A program made the position numbers and the translations under genes. A stretch of 64,000 nucleotides of DNA from Anaeromyxobacter oryzisoli (lineage in GTDB: Bacteria > Myxococcota > Myxococcia > Myxococcales > Anaeromyxobacteraceae): positions 36,576-100,575 of the forward strand of contig NZ_JALCZA010000011.1 of the NCBI RefSeq assembly GCF_022690765.1. The letters are read 5' to 3'. Shown here piece after piece: positions 23,177 to 30,701 of this stretch; position 1 is the stretch's first letter; the number at the start of each line of letters is the position of its first letter. A model generated the notes under the pieces. The model was not told the origin of the DNA. It ran no database searches and was given only the letters and a program-made list of their open reading frames with translations.

Positions 23177-23353
23177 GATCGAAGACAGGCGAGGGGAGGG
23201 GAGATCGGCTGCCGGCAGGCGCCCGGTCCCTCCTGGGGCCGGCGCGCGCCCGGCAGGGCGCATGCTAGGAGGGGCGGGCCGTCGCCCGCCCCTCGCGCCC
23301 GAAGTGAATTCGGGCGCTTCACCCCACCCGCCGCCCCGCTCACGCGGGTCGGC

Positions 23354-23388
23354 CTGAGAGCTCGTCGAATTCTTCGACGACCTCTCAG
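23354..23388 (-). terminator. Long near-perfect hairpin overlapping the end of the CBS gene
   Basis: CTGAGAG/CTCTCAG outer arms and TCGTCGAA/TTCGACGA inner arms, separated by a single C-C mismatch, close a 3-base loop. It includes the CBS stop codon (23385-23387) and is symmetric, so it could act on transcripts from either side. It is more AT-rich than its neighbours. Confidence 0.55.
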
Positions 23389-23864
23389 CTCGCCACCGGC
23401 TCGTGGTGGAAGACCGTCGTGATGGGCTGGCTGAGCTGGCGCGCGCGGCCCCCGCGGATGTACGTCTCGAGCTGGTCGATGCTCCACTCCTTCTCCTCGA
23501 CCACGAGGTCCACCAGGTCCAGCATGGAGATGACGCCCACGATGTCGGCGCCCTCGCGGACGGCCAGGTGGCGGGTGCGGCGCGCCTGCATGAGGTGGGC
23601 GCACTCGACGTCGGTGGCCTGCGTCGAGACGACGGGGGCCTCCGGGGACAGCGCCTGGAGGACCGGGGTGGCGGCGGGGTCCAACCCGGCCGCCATGGCG
23701 GAGACGAGATCGCGCTCCGTCACGAGGCCGAGGAGCTTGCCGTTCCGGCGGACGCCCACGGACCCGATCCCGCGGTGAGCCATGAGGCGGGCGGCGTCCG
23801 CGCAGGTGGCGGAGGCCTCGAGGGAGATGACGTTGCGGACGACGCGATTGCAGATGCTGGCCAT
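23385..23864 (-). CDS. CBS-domain pair protein
   Basis: 159 residues made of two CBS domains: residues ~1-65 (RNVISLEASATCADAARLMAHRGIGSVGVRRNGKLLGLVTERDLV) and ~70-130 (PVVSTQATDVECAHLMQARRTRHLAVREGADIVGVISMLDLV). CBS pairs sense adenosyl nucleotides; with no attached effector domain this would be a stand-alone sensor or subunit. The ATG at 23864 starts at the family N-terminus and has GGAGG about 10 bases ahead. It is divergent from the LysR regulator. Confidence 0.88.
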   Translation of the reverse strand: MASICNRVVRNVISLEASATCADAARLMAHRGIGSVGVRRNGKLLGLVTERDLVSAMAAGLDPAATPVLQALSPEAPVVSTQATDVECAHLMQARRTRHLAVREGADIVGVISMLDLVDLVVEEKEWSIDQLETYIRGGRARQLSQPITTVFHHEPVAS

Positions 23865-23965
23865 GGGTCGGTGAACCTCCGTGGCGCGCCCGGGCTCGCG
23901 TCCCGGAGTGGCCACGCGCGCATCATGGCGCCGTCGCCCGCCGGGGACGTCGTCGCAAGAATGGA

Positions 23966-23978
23966 TGGTTCATAACCA
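23966..23978. promoter_or_regulatory. Candidate regulator site upstream of the LysR gene
   Basis: TGGTTCATAACCA is a perfect 5-bp inverted repeat around CAT, in an AT-richer patch 53 bases before the LysR start and about 100 bases before the CBS start. LysR proteins commonly bind such dyads and regulate themselves. Inference from symmetry and position. Confidence 0.45.
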
Positions 23979-24030
23979 ACGCTGATGGATATGGGGAGAG
24001 GTCGAAGGTGCTCTGATATCCTGGAGGACG

Positions 24031-24933
24031 ATGAGCCGGATCGACCCCCGCAAGCTCGAGACGTTCCGCGTGGTGGTGCAGACGCGCAAGATCTCGAGCG
24101 CCGCCAAGCTCCTCCACCTCTCGCAGCCCGCGGTGACGGCGCAGGTCCGCGCGCTCGAGGAGGAGTGCGGGCGCGCGCTGCTCCTGCGCTCGTCGAAGGG
24201 CGTGACCCCGACCGACTGGGGCCTGCGCCTGCTCGAGGCCGCGAAGCAGGTGCACGACGTCCTGGGCGCGGTGGAGAGCGCGTTCCAGGGGGAGCCCGCG
24301 GTCGGGGACGAGGTGGTGCTCGGCGCGAGCATGACGACCGCCGCCTACGTCGTCCCGCCGCTCGTCGCGGGCTACCGCGCGATCCACGGGCGGGTCCCGT
24401 TCCGCCTGCAGGTCAGCAACACCGCGCGCGTCCTCGAGTGGGTCGCCGAGGGGCGCGTGCCGCTCGGCCTGGTCGAGGGGCGCACGCGATCGTCGCGCGT
24501 CCACCTCGAGCGCTACCTGGAGGACGAGCTGGTCGCGGTCGCCGCCCGCTCGGCCCGCGACCTGTGCGGCATCACCCGCGCCGCCGAGCTCGCGACGGTC
24601 CCGCTCCTGCTCCGCGAGCCCGGCTCGAACACGCGCGCCGTCGTGGAGGAGTCGCTGGGGCACGTCCTCGGATCTCGCGAGGTGCGCCGGTCGGAGCTCC
24701 TGTTCGGCTCCAACCAGTCGATGAAGATGGCGGCGGTGGCCGGGCTCGGCGTCGCGTTCGTCTCGCGCTGGAGCGTGCAGCTCGAGGTGAGCGCGGGGAC
24801 GCTCCGGATCCTGCCGCTCCGGGATCTGCGCATCGCCCGCTCGTTCTCGTGGGCGACGCCGTCGCCGCAGCTCGTCGGCGCCGCCGGCCGCTTCCTGCAG
24901 TGGGCGCGCCGGAACCCGCCGGCGAGTCCGTGA
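24031..24933 (+). CDS. LysR-family transcriptional regulator
   Basis: 300 residues. The N-terminal winged helix (residues ~5-65) carries LETFRVVVQTRKISSAAKLLHLSQPAVTAQVRALEEECGRALLLRSSKGVTPTDWG, the standard LysR DNA-binding pattern. The remaining ~210 residues form a periplasmic-binding-like effector domain (DEVVLGASMTTAAYVVPPLVAGYRA...) close in style to the CysB/CbbR subgroup. The ATG is preceded by GGAGGA. No obvious target operon adjoins it: the nitroreductase gene converges with it with a 6-base gap. The dyad at 23966 is a likely autoregulatory site. Confidence 0.92.
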   Translation: MSRIDPRKLETFRVVVQTRKISSAAKLLHLSQPAVTAQVRALEEECGRALLLRSSKGVTPTDWGLRLLEAAKQVHDVLGAVESAFQGEPAVGDEVVLGASMTTAAYVVPPLVAGYRAIHGRVPFRLQVSNTARVLEWVAEGRVPLGLVEGRTRSSRVHLERYLEDELVAVAARSARDLCGITRAAELATVPLLLREPGSNTRAVVEESLGHVLGSREVRRSELLFGSNQSMKMAAVAGLGVAFVSRWSVQLEVSAGTLRILPLRDLRIARSFSWATPSPQLVGAAGRFLQWARRNPPASP

Positions 24934-24939
24934 GCCGGC

Positions 24940-25566
24940 TCAGCCCGCGAAGCTCCCCTCGCGGACGAGGTCCGCGAGCGGCCTGCGATCGCTGGGCTTC
25001 TCGCGGGCGCGTGCCCAGTCCGGCAGCCCGGCGGGATCCCCCTGGCGTCCGATCGCGACGAAGACCTCGACGTGGTGGTGGTCGGGGAGGGCGAGCGCCT
25101 CGCGCGCCAGCTTCGCGTCGAACCCGCCGATCGCGTGGGTGCTCCAGCCCCACAGGTACGCTTGCAGCGCGAGCTGGGCCCAGGCCGCGCCGGCGTCGAA
25201 CGAGTGGCTGGGGAACGGCGCGGGGGCGCTCTGGCCGGGCAGCGTGAGGACCTCCTGCGACACGACCGCGACGAGCGCCGCGGCCCCGCGCGCCCAGGCC
25301 TGGTTCCCTGGGACGAGCGCCGCGACGAACCGCTCGAAGGCGGGCGTCCCGCGGCGCGCGTACACGAACCGCCACGGCTGCGCGTTGAAGGCGGACGGCG
25401 CCCAGCGCGCGGCCTCGAAGAGCCCGAGCAGCGTCTCCACCGGGATCTCCTCGCCCGTGAAGGCGCGGGGCGACCAGCGCTCGTGGAACAGCGAGTCGAT
25501 CTTCCGGCTCGGCGTCCTGGCGGCCTGGGGCGTGGCGTGGGGCGTTGCGGATGCGGTCGTGGACAA
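24940..25566 (-). CDS. Nitroreductase-family oxidoreductase
   Basis: 208 residues from a TTG at 25566 (GAAAGG 7 bases ahead), giving the normal family length; upstream in-frame extension has no coding character. Recognisable parts: HERWSPRAFTGEEIP (FMN phosphate-binding R-S-x-R-x-F motif), FEAARWAPSAFNAQPWRFVYA (FMN-binding), AGAAWAQLALQAYLWGWSTHAIGGFD and the C-terminal VAIGRQGDPAGLP. It probably uses FMN and NAD(P)H to reduce nitroaromatics, quinones or enones. It is convergent with the LysR gene and has its own upstream region. Confidence 0.88.
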   Translation of the reverse strand: MSTTASATPHATPQAARTPSRKIDSLFHERWSPRAFTGEEIPVETLLGLFEAARWAPSAFNAQPWRFVYARRGTPAFERFVAALVPGNQAWARGAAALVAVVSQEVLTLPGQSAPAPFPSHSFDAGAAWAQLALQAYLWGWSTHAIGGFDAKLAREALALPDHHHVEVFVAIGRQGDPAGLPDWARAREKPSDRRPLADLVREGSFAG

Positions 25567-25874
25567 CGGACAGCCTTTCGTCCGGTCGAGGAACGGAGTG
25601 GCGCTCCACCTCGGCGGCACGCGATCGGGCGACCGGTTGCCCGCAGGGCGCCGGGTCGAGGCGGAGGCGAACCTACGTTCGTCGCGAAGGCCGCACAAGA
25701 CGGAGCGCGAGCACCAGTCCATTGCTCGCCGCGCAACGATCGGCCGAGCCGCGTCTTCGGGCGCGGACCCGCTCCGGCGAGCGACGAGCGCGACGCCCCA
25801 CCGGGTCGCCGCCGGGGGGACGAGCGCCGGGAGCACGCCGTGCTCATGGGGTGTGTCATCGGAGGGAGGGAGCC
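25567..25874. other. Intergenic region between divergent nitroreductase and SRPBCC genes
   Basis: About 310 bases that must hold the promoters of both genes. No promoter hexamers, repeats or RNA structure were recognised. Confidence 0.4.
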
Positions 25875-26366
25875 ATGGAGCGGATCGAGAAGTCGGTGCT
25901 CATCGAGGCGCCGGTCACCCGGATCTTCGAGTACATGACGGATCCGACGAACCTGCTCGAGATCTGGCCGAGCCTGGTCGCGGTGGAGCACGCGGAGATC
26001 AAGGCGGACGGGTCGCACGCGTTCGACTGGACGTACAAGATGGCCGGGCTGCATTTCCACGGGCACGCCAGGACCCTGGACGTGGAGCGGGACTGGCGGC
26101 GGGTGGTGAGGAACGACGCCGGGATCCCGAGCACGCTGACCTGGCGCTACGAGGCGCGCGAGCACGGGACCGAGGTGATGCTCCTCGTGGACTACGAGAT
26201 CCCGATCCCGGTCCTGGGGCGGCTCGCCGCGCCATTCCTCCGGCGCGCGAACGAGCGCGAGGCGGAGATCGTGCTCGAGAACCTCAAGGAGCGGATGGAG
26301 ATCGTCGAGACGACGGGGCTCGGTGAGTCCACGCGTGAGGGGGCGCCGACGCCGCCGCCGCCCTGA
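25875..26366 (+). CDS. SRPBCC (START-like) family protein
   Basis: 163 residues. The N-terminal pattern MERIEKSVLIEAPVTRIFEYMTDPTNLLEIWPSLV is the typical first strand-helix of the SRPBCC/polyketide-cyclase-like ligand-binding fold, and the C-terminal helix (RANEREAEIVLENLKERMEI) closes the pocket. A Pro-rich tail follows. A GGAGGGAGGG site precedes the ATG. Ligand and function are unknown; these proteins bind hydrophobic molecules. mqnD starts 100 bases downstream on the same strand but no coupling is evident. Confidence 0.82.
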   Translation: MERIEKSVLIEAPVTRIFEYMTDPTNLLEIWPSLVAVEHAEIKADGSHAFDWTYKMAGLHFHGHARTLDVERDWRRVVRNDAGIPSTLTWRYEAREHGTEVMLLVDYEIPIPVLGRLAAPFLRRANEREAEIVLENLKERMEIVETTGLGESTREGAPTPPPP

Positions 26367-26466
26367 CGCAGCGAGCTGGGCGCGGGCGCGCGGAACGCCG
26401 CCCGAGGGACGTCGCACGGCCGGCCGGCTGCTGGCGCGGGATCGTGCCGCGGTGTAGGGATTCAGC

Positions 26467-27306
26467 GTGACGACGACCCTGACGCTCGGCTTCTCCCCCT
26501 GCCCGAACGACACCTTCATCTTCGATGCCCTCGTGAACGGGAGGCTCGACACCGGGGACCTCCGGTTCGACGTGGTGCTCGAGGACGTGCAGACGCTGAA
26601 CGAGTGGGCGCTCGAGGGCCGGCTCGACGTCAGCAAGATCAGCTACGGAGTGCTGCCGGCGGTGGCGCGCACGTACGCGCTGCTGAGCTCGGGCGGCGCG
26701 CTCGGGCAGGGCGTGGGGCCGCTGCTCGTCGCGCGGCCGGCGGTCCAGGAGTTCCGACCGGAGACGATGACGGTCGCGATCCCCGGGCGGCAGACCACGG
26801 CCCACCTGCTCTTCTCGCTCGCCTACCCGGGGGCGACGCGGAAGCAGTTCGTGATCTTCTCCGAGATCGAGGCGGCGGTGGCCCGCGGTGACGTGGACGC
26901 GGGCGTGATCATCCACGAGGGGCGCTTCACCTACCAGCGGAAGGGGCTCGCGAAGCTGCTCGACCTCGGCGAACACTGGGAGCGCCGGACCGGCGCGCCG
27001 ATCCCGCTCGGCGGCATCGTCGCGCGCCGCACCCTCGCCCCGGAGCTCGCGCGCCAGGTCGAGGCGCTCGTCCGGAAGAGCGCCGAGCACGCCCTCGGGG
27101 CGTACCCGCTCATCACCGACTACGTGAAGCGGCACGCCCAGGAGATGGACGAGGCGGTGATGCGCCAGCACGTCGATCTCTACGTGAACGACTTCTCCGT
27201 GAGCCTGGGCGAGCGCGGCCGCCACGCCGTGGAGACCCTCCTCGACGTGTACGCGCGCCTGAACCCCGGGGCGGCCGTCGAGCGCGACGTGTTCCTCCGT
27301 GCCTGA
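26467..27306 (+). CDS. mqnD: 1,4-dihydroxy-6-naphthoate synthase (futalosine menaquinone pathway)
   Basis: 279 residues. The N-terminal LGFSPCPNDTFIFDALVNGRLDT is the MqnD signature, and the body is a two-lobed periplasmic-binding-like fold with the conserved VSKISYGVLPAV and DVDAGVIIHEGRFTY segments. MqnD converts cyclic de-hypoxanthine futalosine to 1,4-dihydroxy-6-naphthoate, the naphthoquinone precursor. It shows that the organism makes menaquinone by the futalosine route, matching the type-B Sdh and Fdn/Nar enzymes here. Start is GTG 26467. No other mqn gene is in the window. Confidence 0.93.
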   Translation: MTTTLTLGFSPCPNDTFIFDALVNGRLDTGDLRFDVVLEDVQTLNEWALEGRLDVSKISYGVLPAVARTYALLSSGGALGQGVGPLLVARPAVQEFRPETMTVAIPGRQTTAHLLFSLAYPGATRKQFVIFSEIEAAVARGDVDAGVIIHEGRFTYQRKGLAKLLDLGEHWERRTGAPIPLGGIVARRTLAPELARQVEALVRKSAEHALGAYPLITDYVKRHAQEMDEAVMRQHVDLYVNDFSVSLGERGRHAVETLLDVYARLNPGAAVERDVFLRA

Positions 27307-27468
27307 CCGTCGGACCGCGGTCGCGCGACGGCGCGCGTGTGGCCCGATGTCGGCGCGTGGCGCACTCGCGCTCGACGTGCGTGTCCGAGGTGAATGAAGC
27401 GAGACGAGCTTGCGTCCCTGACGTAGGGTACCGCGGGCTCGCACGCCCGCACCTCATCTGGAGACTTC

Positions 27469-28122
27469 ATGCCTTCGCGACCCTCGCGCCTCTTCCTCCT
27501 CCTCACGTTGCTCCTCCCCGCCTCGGTCCTCGCCCAGGTGCGGATCGGGATCCAAGCGCCCTCCCTCCGCGTCGAGGTCGCTCCCCCGGCGCCGATCGAG
27601 GAGGCGCCGCCGCCCGCTCCCTCGCCGCGGCACGTCTGGACCAGCGGCTATTGGACGTTCCAGGGCGGCCGGTACGTCTGGGTCCCGGGCTCGTACGTCG
27701 TCGCGCCGCAGCCGGCGGCGCGGTGGGTCCCGGCGCGGTGGGTCCCGGGCCAGGGGGGCTGGTACCTCGAGCGTGGACACTGGGAGACGGTGGCCGTCGC
27801 GCCGCAGCCGCCCCCGCCGCCCCCGCCTCCTCCGCGCCCCGTCCCGGTGCGCAGGCCGCCGCCGGTCCCGGAGGTCGTGCGGGCTGGCGAGATCCACGCC
27901 GAGACGGTCCGGGCTCACGTGATCTACGCGACCGAGGTCCACGCCCGTGACGGGCGGGTCGGGGCGGTCCTGAAGCTCCATGGCAAGCCGCCGAAGATGC
28001 ACGACGAGGATGACATCGAGGATCGCGAGGTCGAGGCCGACACGATCTACGCGCGGGAGATCCACGCAAGGTGGATCGAGGCCGACGAGATCCACGCGAA
28101 GCACGTGCGGATCGGCCGGTGA
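27469..28122 (+). CDS. Exported WXXGYW-repeat protein with solenoid-like C-terminal repeats
   Basis: 217 residues. A cleavable signal peptide ends near SVLAQ. Residues ~60-110 carry the W-x-x-G-Y/H-W repeats (HVWTSGYWTFQGGRYVWVPGSY, WYLERGHWETV) found in YXWGXW-type proteins, then a run of nine or more prolines. The C-terminal ~75 residues repeat a short unit (AEIHAETVRAHVIYATEVHA ... DTIYAREIHARWIEADEIHAKHVRI) with small/hydrophobic residues every few positions, suggestive of a small beta-solenoid. The two halves probably act outside the cell or in the periplasm. Function unknown. A strong hairpin follows the stop. Confidence 0.75.
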   Translation: MPSRPSRLFLLLTLLLPASVLAQVRIGIQAPSLRVEVAPPAPIEEAPPPAPSPRHVWTSGYWTFQGGRYVWVPGSYVVAPQPAARWVPARWVPGQGGWYLERGHWETVAVAPQPPPPPPPPPRPVPVRRPPPVPEVVRAGEIHAETVRAHVIYATEVHARDGRVGAVLKLHGKPPKMHDEDDIEDREVEADTIYAREIHARWIEADEIHAKHVRIGR

Positions 28123-28128
28123 ATCGGA

Positions 28129-28164
28129 GGCGGGGCCGCGCCGGGGATCCGGCCCGGCCCCGCC
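28129..28164. terminator. Terminator-like hairpin between convergent genes
   Basis: GGCGGGGCCG (28129-28138) and CGGCCCCGCC (28155-28164) form a perfect 10-bp stem; the loop can form a second small CCGG/CCGG stem. It lies six bases after the WXXGYW gene stop and 65 bases beyond the fdhE stop, and could serve both strands. Confidence 0.65.
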
Positions 28165-28229
28165 ATCGCGCCGAGCCCCTTCCTTCGAGCGCTCGCCGGC
28201 GCCCGCGCTCCGGCACGGCGGATCCCGCG

Positions 28230-29105
28230 TCAGGCCGTCCAGGCCCGCTCGCCGCCGGGCGCGAGCGGGTTCACGCCGGCGCGCAGGAACCCGCGCTCGC
28301 CCACCAGCAGATCGAGCACGAGCGTGGCCGCGTCGTCGGCGATCGCGTCGGCGCCGGGCGCCTCGGCGAGATCGAAGATCTTGAGGTACGCGCGGCACCG
28401 GTCGCAGGTCTCGGCGGCGACGCCGGGGCGACCGCCCTCGATCGCGAGGTACGAGAGCCGGCTCGCGTCGCGGCAGACGGGGCACTGCACGCGCGGCAGG
28501 TTCCACTCCGCGCCGCACAGGCCGCACGAGAGGTAGCGCGCCCGCGCGTCCCCGAGCACCACGCTCGCGGCGGGGAGGCCGCCGCAGACCGGGCAGCTCC
28601 CCGCGCCCGGCGAGACCGCCCCCGGGTCCACGCGCGCGGCGAGGCGCGCGCGGTGGACCTGCAGCGCCGCGCCCACGACGGGCGCGGCGGCGAGATCCTC
28701 CGGCGCGCCGCCCGGCACCTGGGCCGCGAGCGCCTCGAGCGCGTCGGGCGCGGCGGCCTCGAGGCGCTCCACCGCGGCGCGCGCGGGCCCGGGGAGGGGG
28801 CCGTCCCGCGCGGCGGCGAGCACCACCTCGAGCGCCGCGCGCCAGGACCGGGCGGAGGCGGCGAGCGCGCCCGCGAGCGGCGGTCCGCCGCCGGCCCGCG
28901 GGGGCGTGGGGGCGCGGAGCTCCCGGACGGCGCGATCCTGCCCGCGCGCCAGCCGCGCGAGGAACCGCAGCCAATCGCCGGCGGGGTGATCCGGCGCGAG
29001 CGCGTCGAGGCGGGTCGCGCGATCGCGAAAGACGCGCTCGGGCACCGGCAGGCGCAGCGGCGCCAGCGCGTCGCCCGGGGCGATCGGGAGCGGCGCGGGG
29101 CTCAC
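28230..29105 (-). CDS. fdhE: Formate dehydrogenase accessory protein FdhE
   Basis: 291 residues. The C-terminal half has four CXXC zinc/iron-binding pairs (SCPVCGG, SCGLCGAEW, QCPVCRD, TCDRCRAY) with the FdhE spacing and a following LKIFDLAEAPGADAIADD segment; the N-terminal half is helical. FdhE is needed for maturation of membrane formate dehydrogenases. It lies directly downstream of fdnI, and its GTG start overlaps the fdnI stop (GTGA), so it is the last gene of the fdnGHI-fdhE operon. Start chosen on this overlap. Confidence 0.9.
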   Translation of the reverse strand: MSPAPLPIAPGDALAPLRLPVPERVFRDRATRLDALAPDHPAGDWLRFLARLARGQDRAVRELRAPTPPRAGGGPPLAGALAASARSWRAALEVVLAAARDGPLPGPARAAVERLEAAAPDALEALAAQVPGGAPEDLAAAPVVGAALQVHRARLAARVDPGAVSPGAGSCPVCGGLPAASVVLGDARARYLSCGLCGAEWNLPRVQCPVCRDASRLSYLAIEGGRPGVAAETCDRCRAYLKIFDLAEAPGADAIADDAATLVLDLLVGERGFLRAGVNPLAPGGERAWTA

Positions 29106-29794
29106 CGCACCGGCTCCCGGCGCGACATCCGGTCGTACCAGCCCGGGTGGTGGTAGCGGGCCCACCGCCGCGTGACCCAGCCCCGCGTCATGGCCCGCAC
29201 CGAGCCCCGCGTCCAGATCGCCGCGTAGATGTGGATGCCGATCCCGACGAACATGATGAACGCGAAGATCGCGTGGATCACCATCGCGATGCGCCGGCCG
29301 AGGAGCGGGACGGAGGGGGCGAAGTAGGGCCGCCAGACGAGGATCCCGGTCACGAGCAGGCCGAGGATCATCACGATCATCGACCAGTACATCGCCTTCT
29401 GCCCGGCGTTGTACTTGCCCTCCACCGGCGTCTCTTCCCTCCCGTTCACGTACCCGAGCGCCCCCCGCATCCAGGCGCGATCGCTCGGGAGGAGCAGGTT
29501 CTCGCGCCAGAGCCGCGCGGCGTAGGCGGCGAACAGCACCGCGAGCGCGACGCCGACGAACGGGTGCAGGATCCGCATGAACGTGGGGGTCCCGAACCCG
29601 AGCGAGAGCCAGTAGAAGAACGGGTGGAACAGCGCGAGCCCGGACAGGAACAGCACGACGTACGCGAGCGCCACCGCCCAGTGCGTGAGCCGCTCGCCCG
29701 TCGAGTAGCGCTGCACCGCGTCCGGTGGGCGCGTCGTCGCGAAGCCACGGCGACGCTCCTCGGGCGTCGCCGGCCGCAGGGTCTCGTTCGCCAT
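29102..29794 (-). CDS. fdnI: Formate dehydrogenase-N gamma subunit (cytochrome b)
   Basis: 230 residues with four membrane helices. Likely haem ligands are His in ERLTHWAVAL (helix 1), RILHPFVGV (helix 2) and the two histidines of VIHAIFAFIMFVGIGIHIYAAIW (helix 4). It anchors FdnGH to the membrane and passes electrons to menaquinone. The ATG follows three bases after the fdnH stop, and the end overlaps fdhE. Length is close to the E. coli homologue (217). Confidence 0.92.
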   Translation of the reverse strand: MANETLRPATPEERRRGFATTRPPDAVQRYSTGERLTHWAVALAYVVLFLSGLALFHPFFYWLSLGFGTPTFMRILHPFVGVALAVLFAAYAARLWRENLLLPSDRAWMRGALGYVNGREETPVEGKYNAGQKAMYWSMIVMILGLLVTGILVWRPYFAPSVPLLGRRIAMVIHAIFAFIMFVGIGIHIYAAIWTRGSVRAMTRGWVTRRWARYHHPGWYDRMSRREPVR

Positions 29795-29797
29795 GGC

Positions 29798-30691
29798 CTA
29801 CTCCCCCTCGCGCGGCGGCCGCGCGTCCGGCGCGTCTGGCGCGTCCGGATCAACGGGGCCGACCTTCATCCAGTGGAAGAACCCGGCGATCACCACCGCC
29901 ACCATGGTGACCACGCCGAGCGACCGGGCGAAGCTGCTGCGCCAGAGCCTGACGAGGGGCGAGATGCTCGCCTCCCGCGGCATCCGGTACAGCGCCGGGT
30001 CCCCGTGCGGCATCACGTACACCACGTGCGTCCCGCTCACGCCCTGCGGATCGTAGACGGCCGCCTGGTCGAAGCCGCGCTCCCGGAGCTCGACGACGCG
30101 GCCGTTCGCGATGTCGATCATGTCCTCCTTCGTCCCGAAGCTGAGCGCCTGCGTGGGGCAGGTCTTGATGCACGCGGGCTCGAGCCCCACCGCGACGCGG
30201 TCGGAGCAGAGCGTGCACTTGTAGGCCTTCCCGTCGGTGACGCCGTAGCGCGGGATGTCGAACGGACACCCGGTCTGGCAGTAGCCGCAGCCGATGCAGT
30301 TGTCCTGCTGGAAGTCCACGATGCCGTTGGAGTACTGGACGATCGCGCCGGGGGCGGGGCAGGCCTTGAGGCACCCGGGATCGGCGCAGTGGAGGCAGCC
30401 GTCCTTCACGATGAGCCACTGCAGGCCGCGGTCGCCGACCTCCTCCTCGTAGAACCGCATCACCGTCCAGGAGCGGTCGGTGAGGTCGATGGGGTTGTCG
30501 TAGGAGCTGCCGCCGAGCGCGCCGATGTCGTCGCGGACGTCGTTCCACTCCATGCAGGCGGCCTGACAGGCCTTGCAGCCGATGCACCGCGAGATGTCGA
30601 TGAGCTTCGCGACCTCGGCGCGCCTGCGGACCCGAGGTGGCGAGGTCTGGCTCGCGGAGCGGCGGCGGATGTCCAGCGATTCGAGCGCCAT
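29798..30691 (-). CDS. fdnH: Formate dehydrogenase-N beta subunit (iron-sulfur)
   Basis: 297 residues with four [4Fe-4S] cluster motifs: [53 protein letters not shown] and [26 protein letters not shown] single C-terminal helix ([18 protein letters not shown]) anchors it, as in E. coli FdnH. It carries electrons from the selenocysteine/Mo site of FdnG to FdnI. The unusually arginine-rich leader before the first cluster (residues 1-25) is not typical of the family. fdnG ends 10 bases upstream. Confidence 0.93.
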   Translation of the reverse strand: MALESLDIRRRSASQTSPPRVRRRAEVAKLIDISRCIGCKACQAACMEWNDVRDDIGALGGSSYDNPIDLTDRSWTVMRFYEEEVGDRGLQWLIVKDGCLHCADPGCLKACPAPGAIVQYSNGIVDFQQDNCIGCGYCQTGCPFDIPRYGVTDGKAYKCTLCSDRVAVGLEPACIKTCPTQALSFGTKEDMIDIANGRVVELRERGFDQAAVYDPQGVSGTHVVYVMPHGDPALYRMPREASISPLVRLWRSSFARSLGVVTMVAVVIAGFFHWMKVGPVDPDAPDAPDARPPREGE

Positions 30692-30701
30692 GGCCGCCTC
30701 C

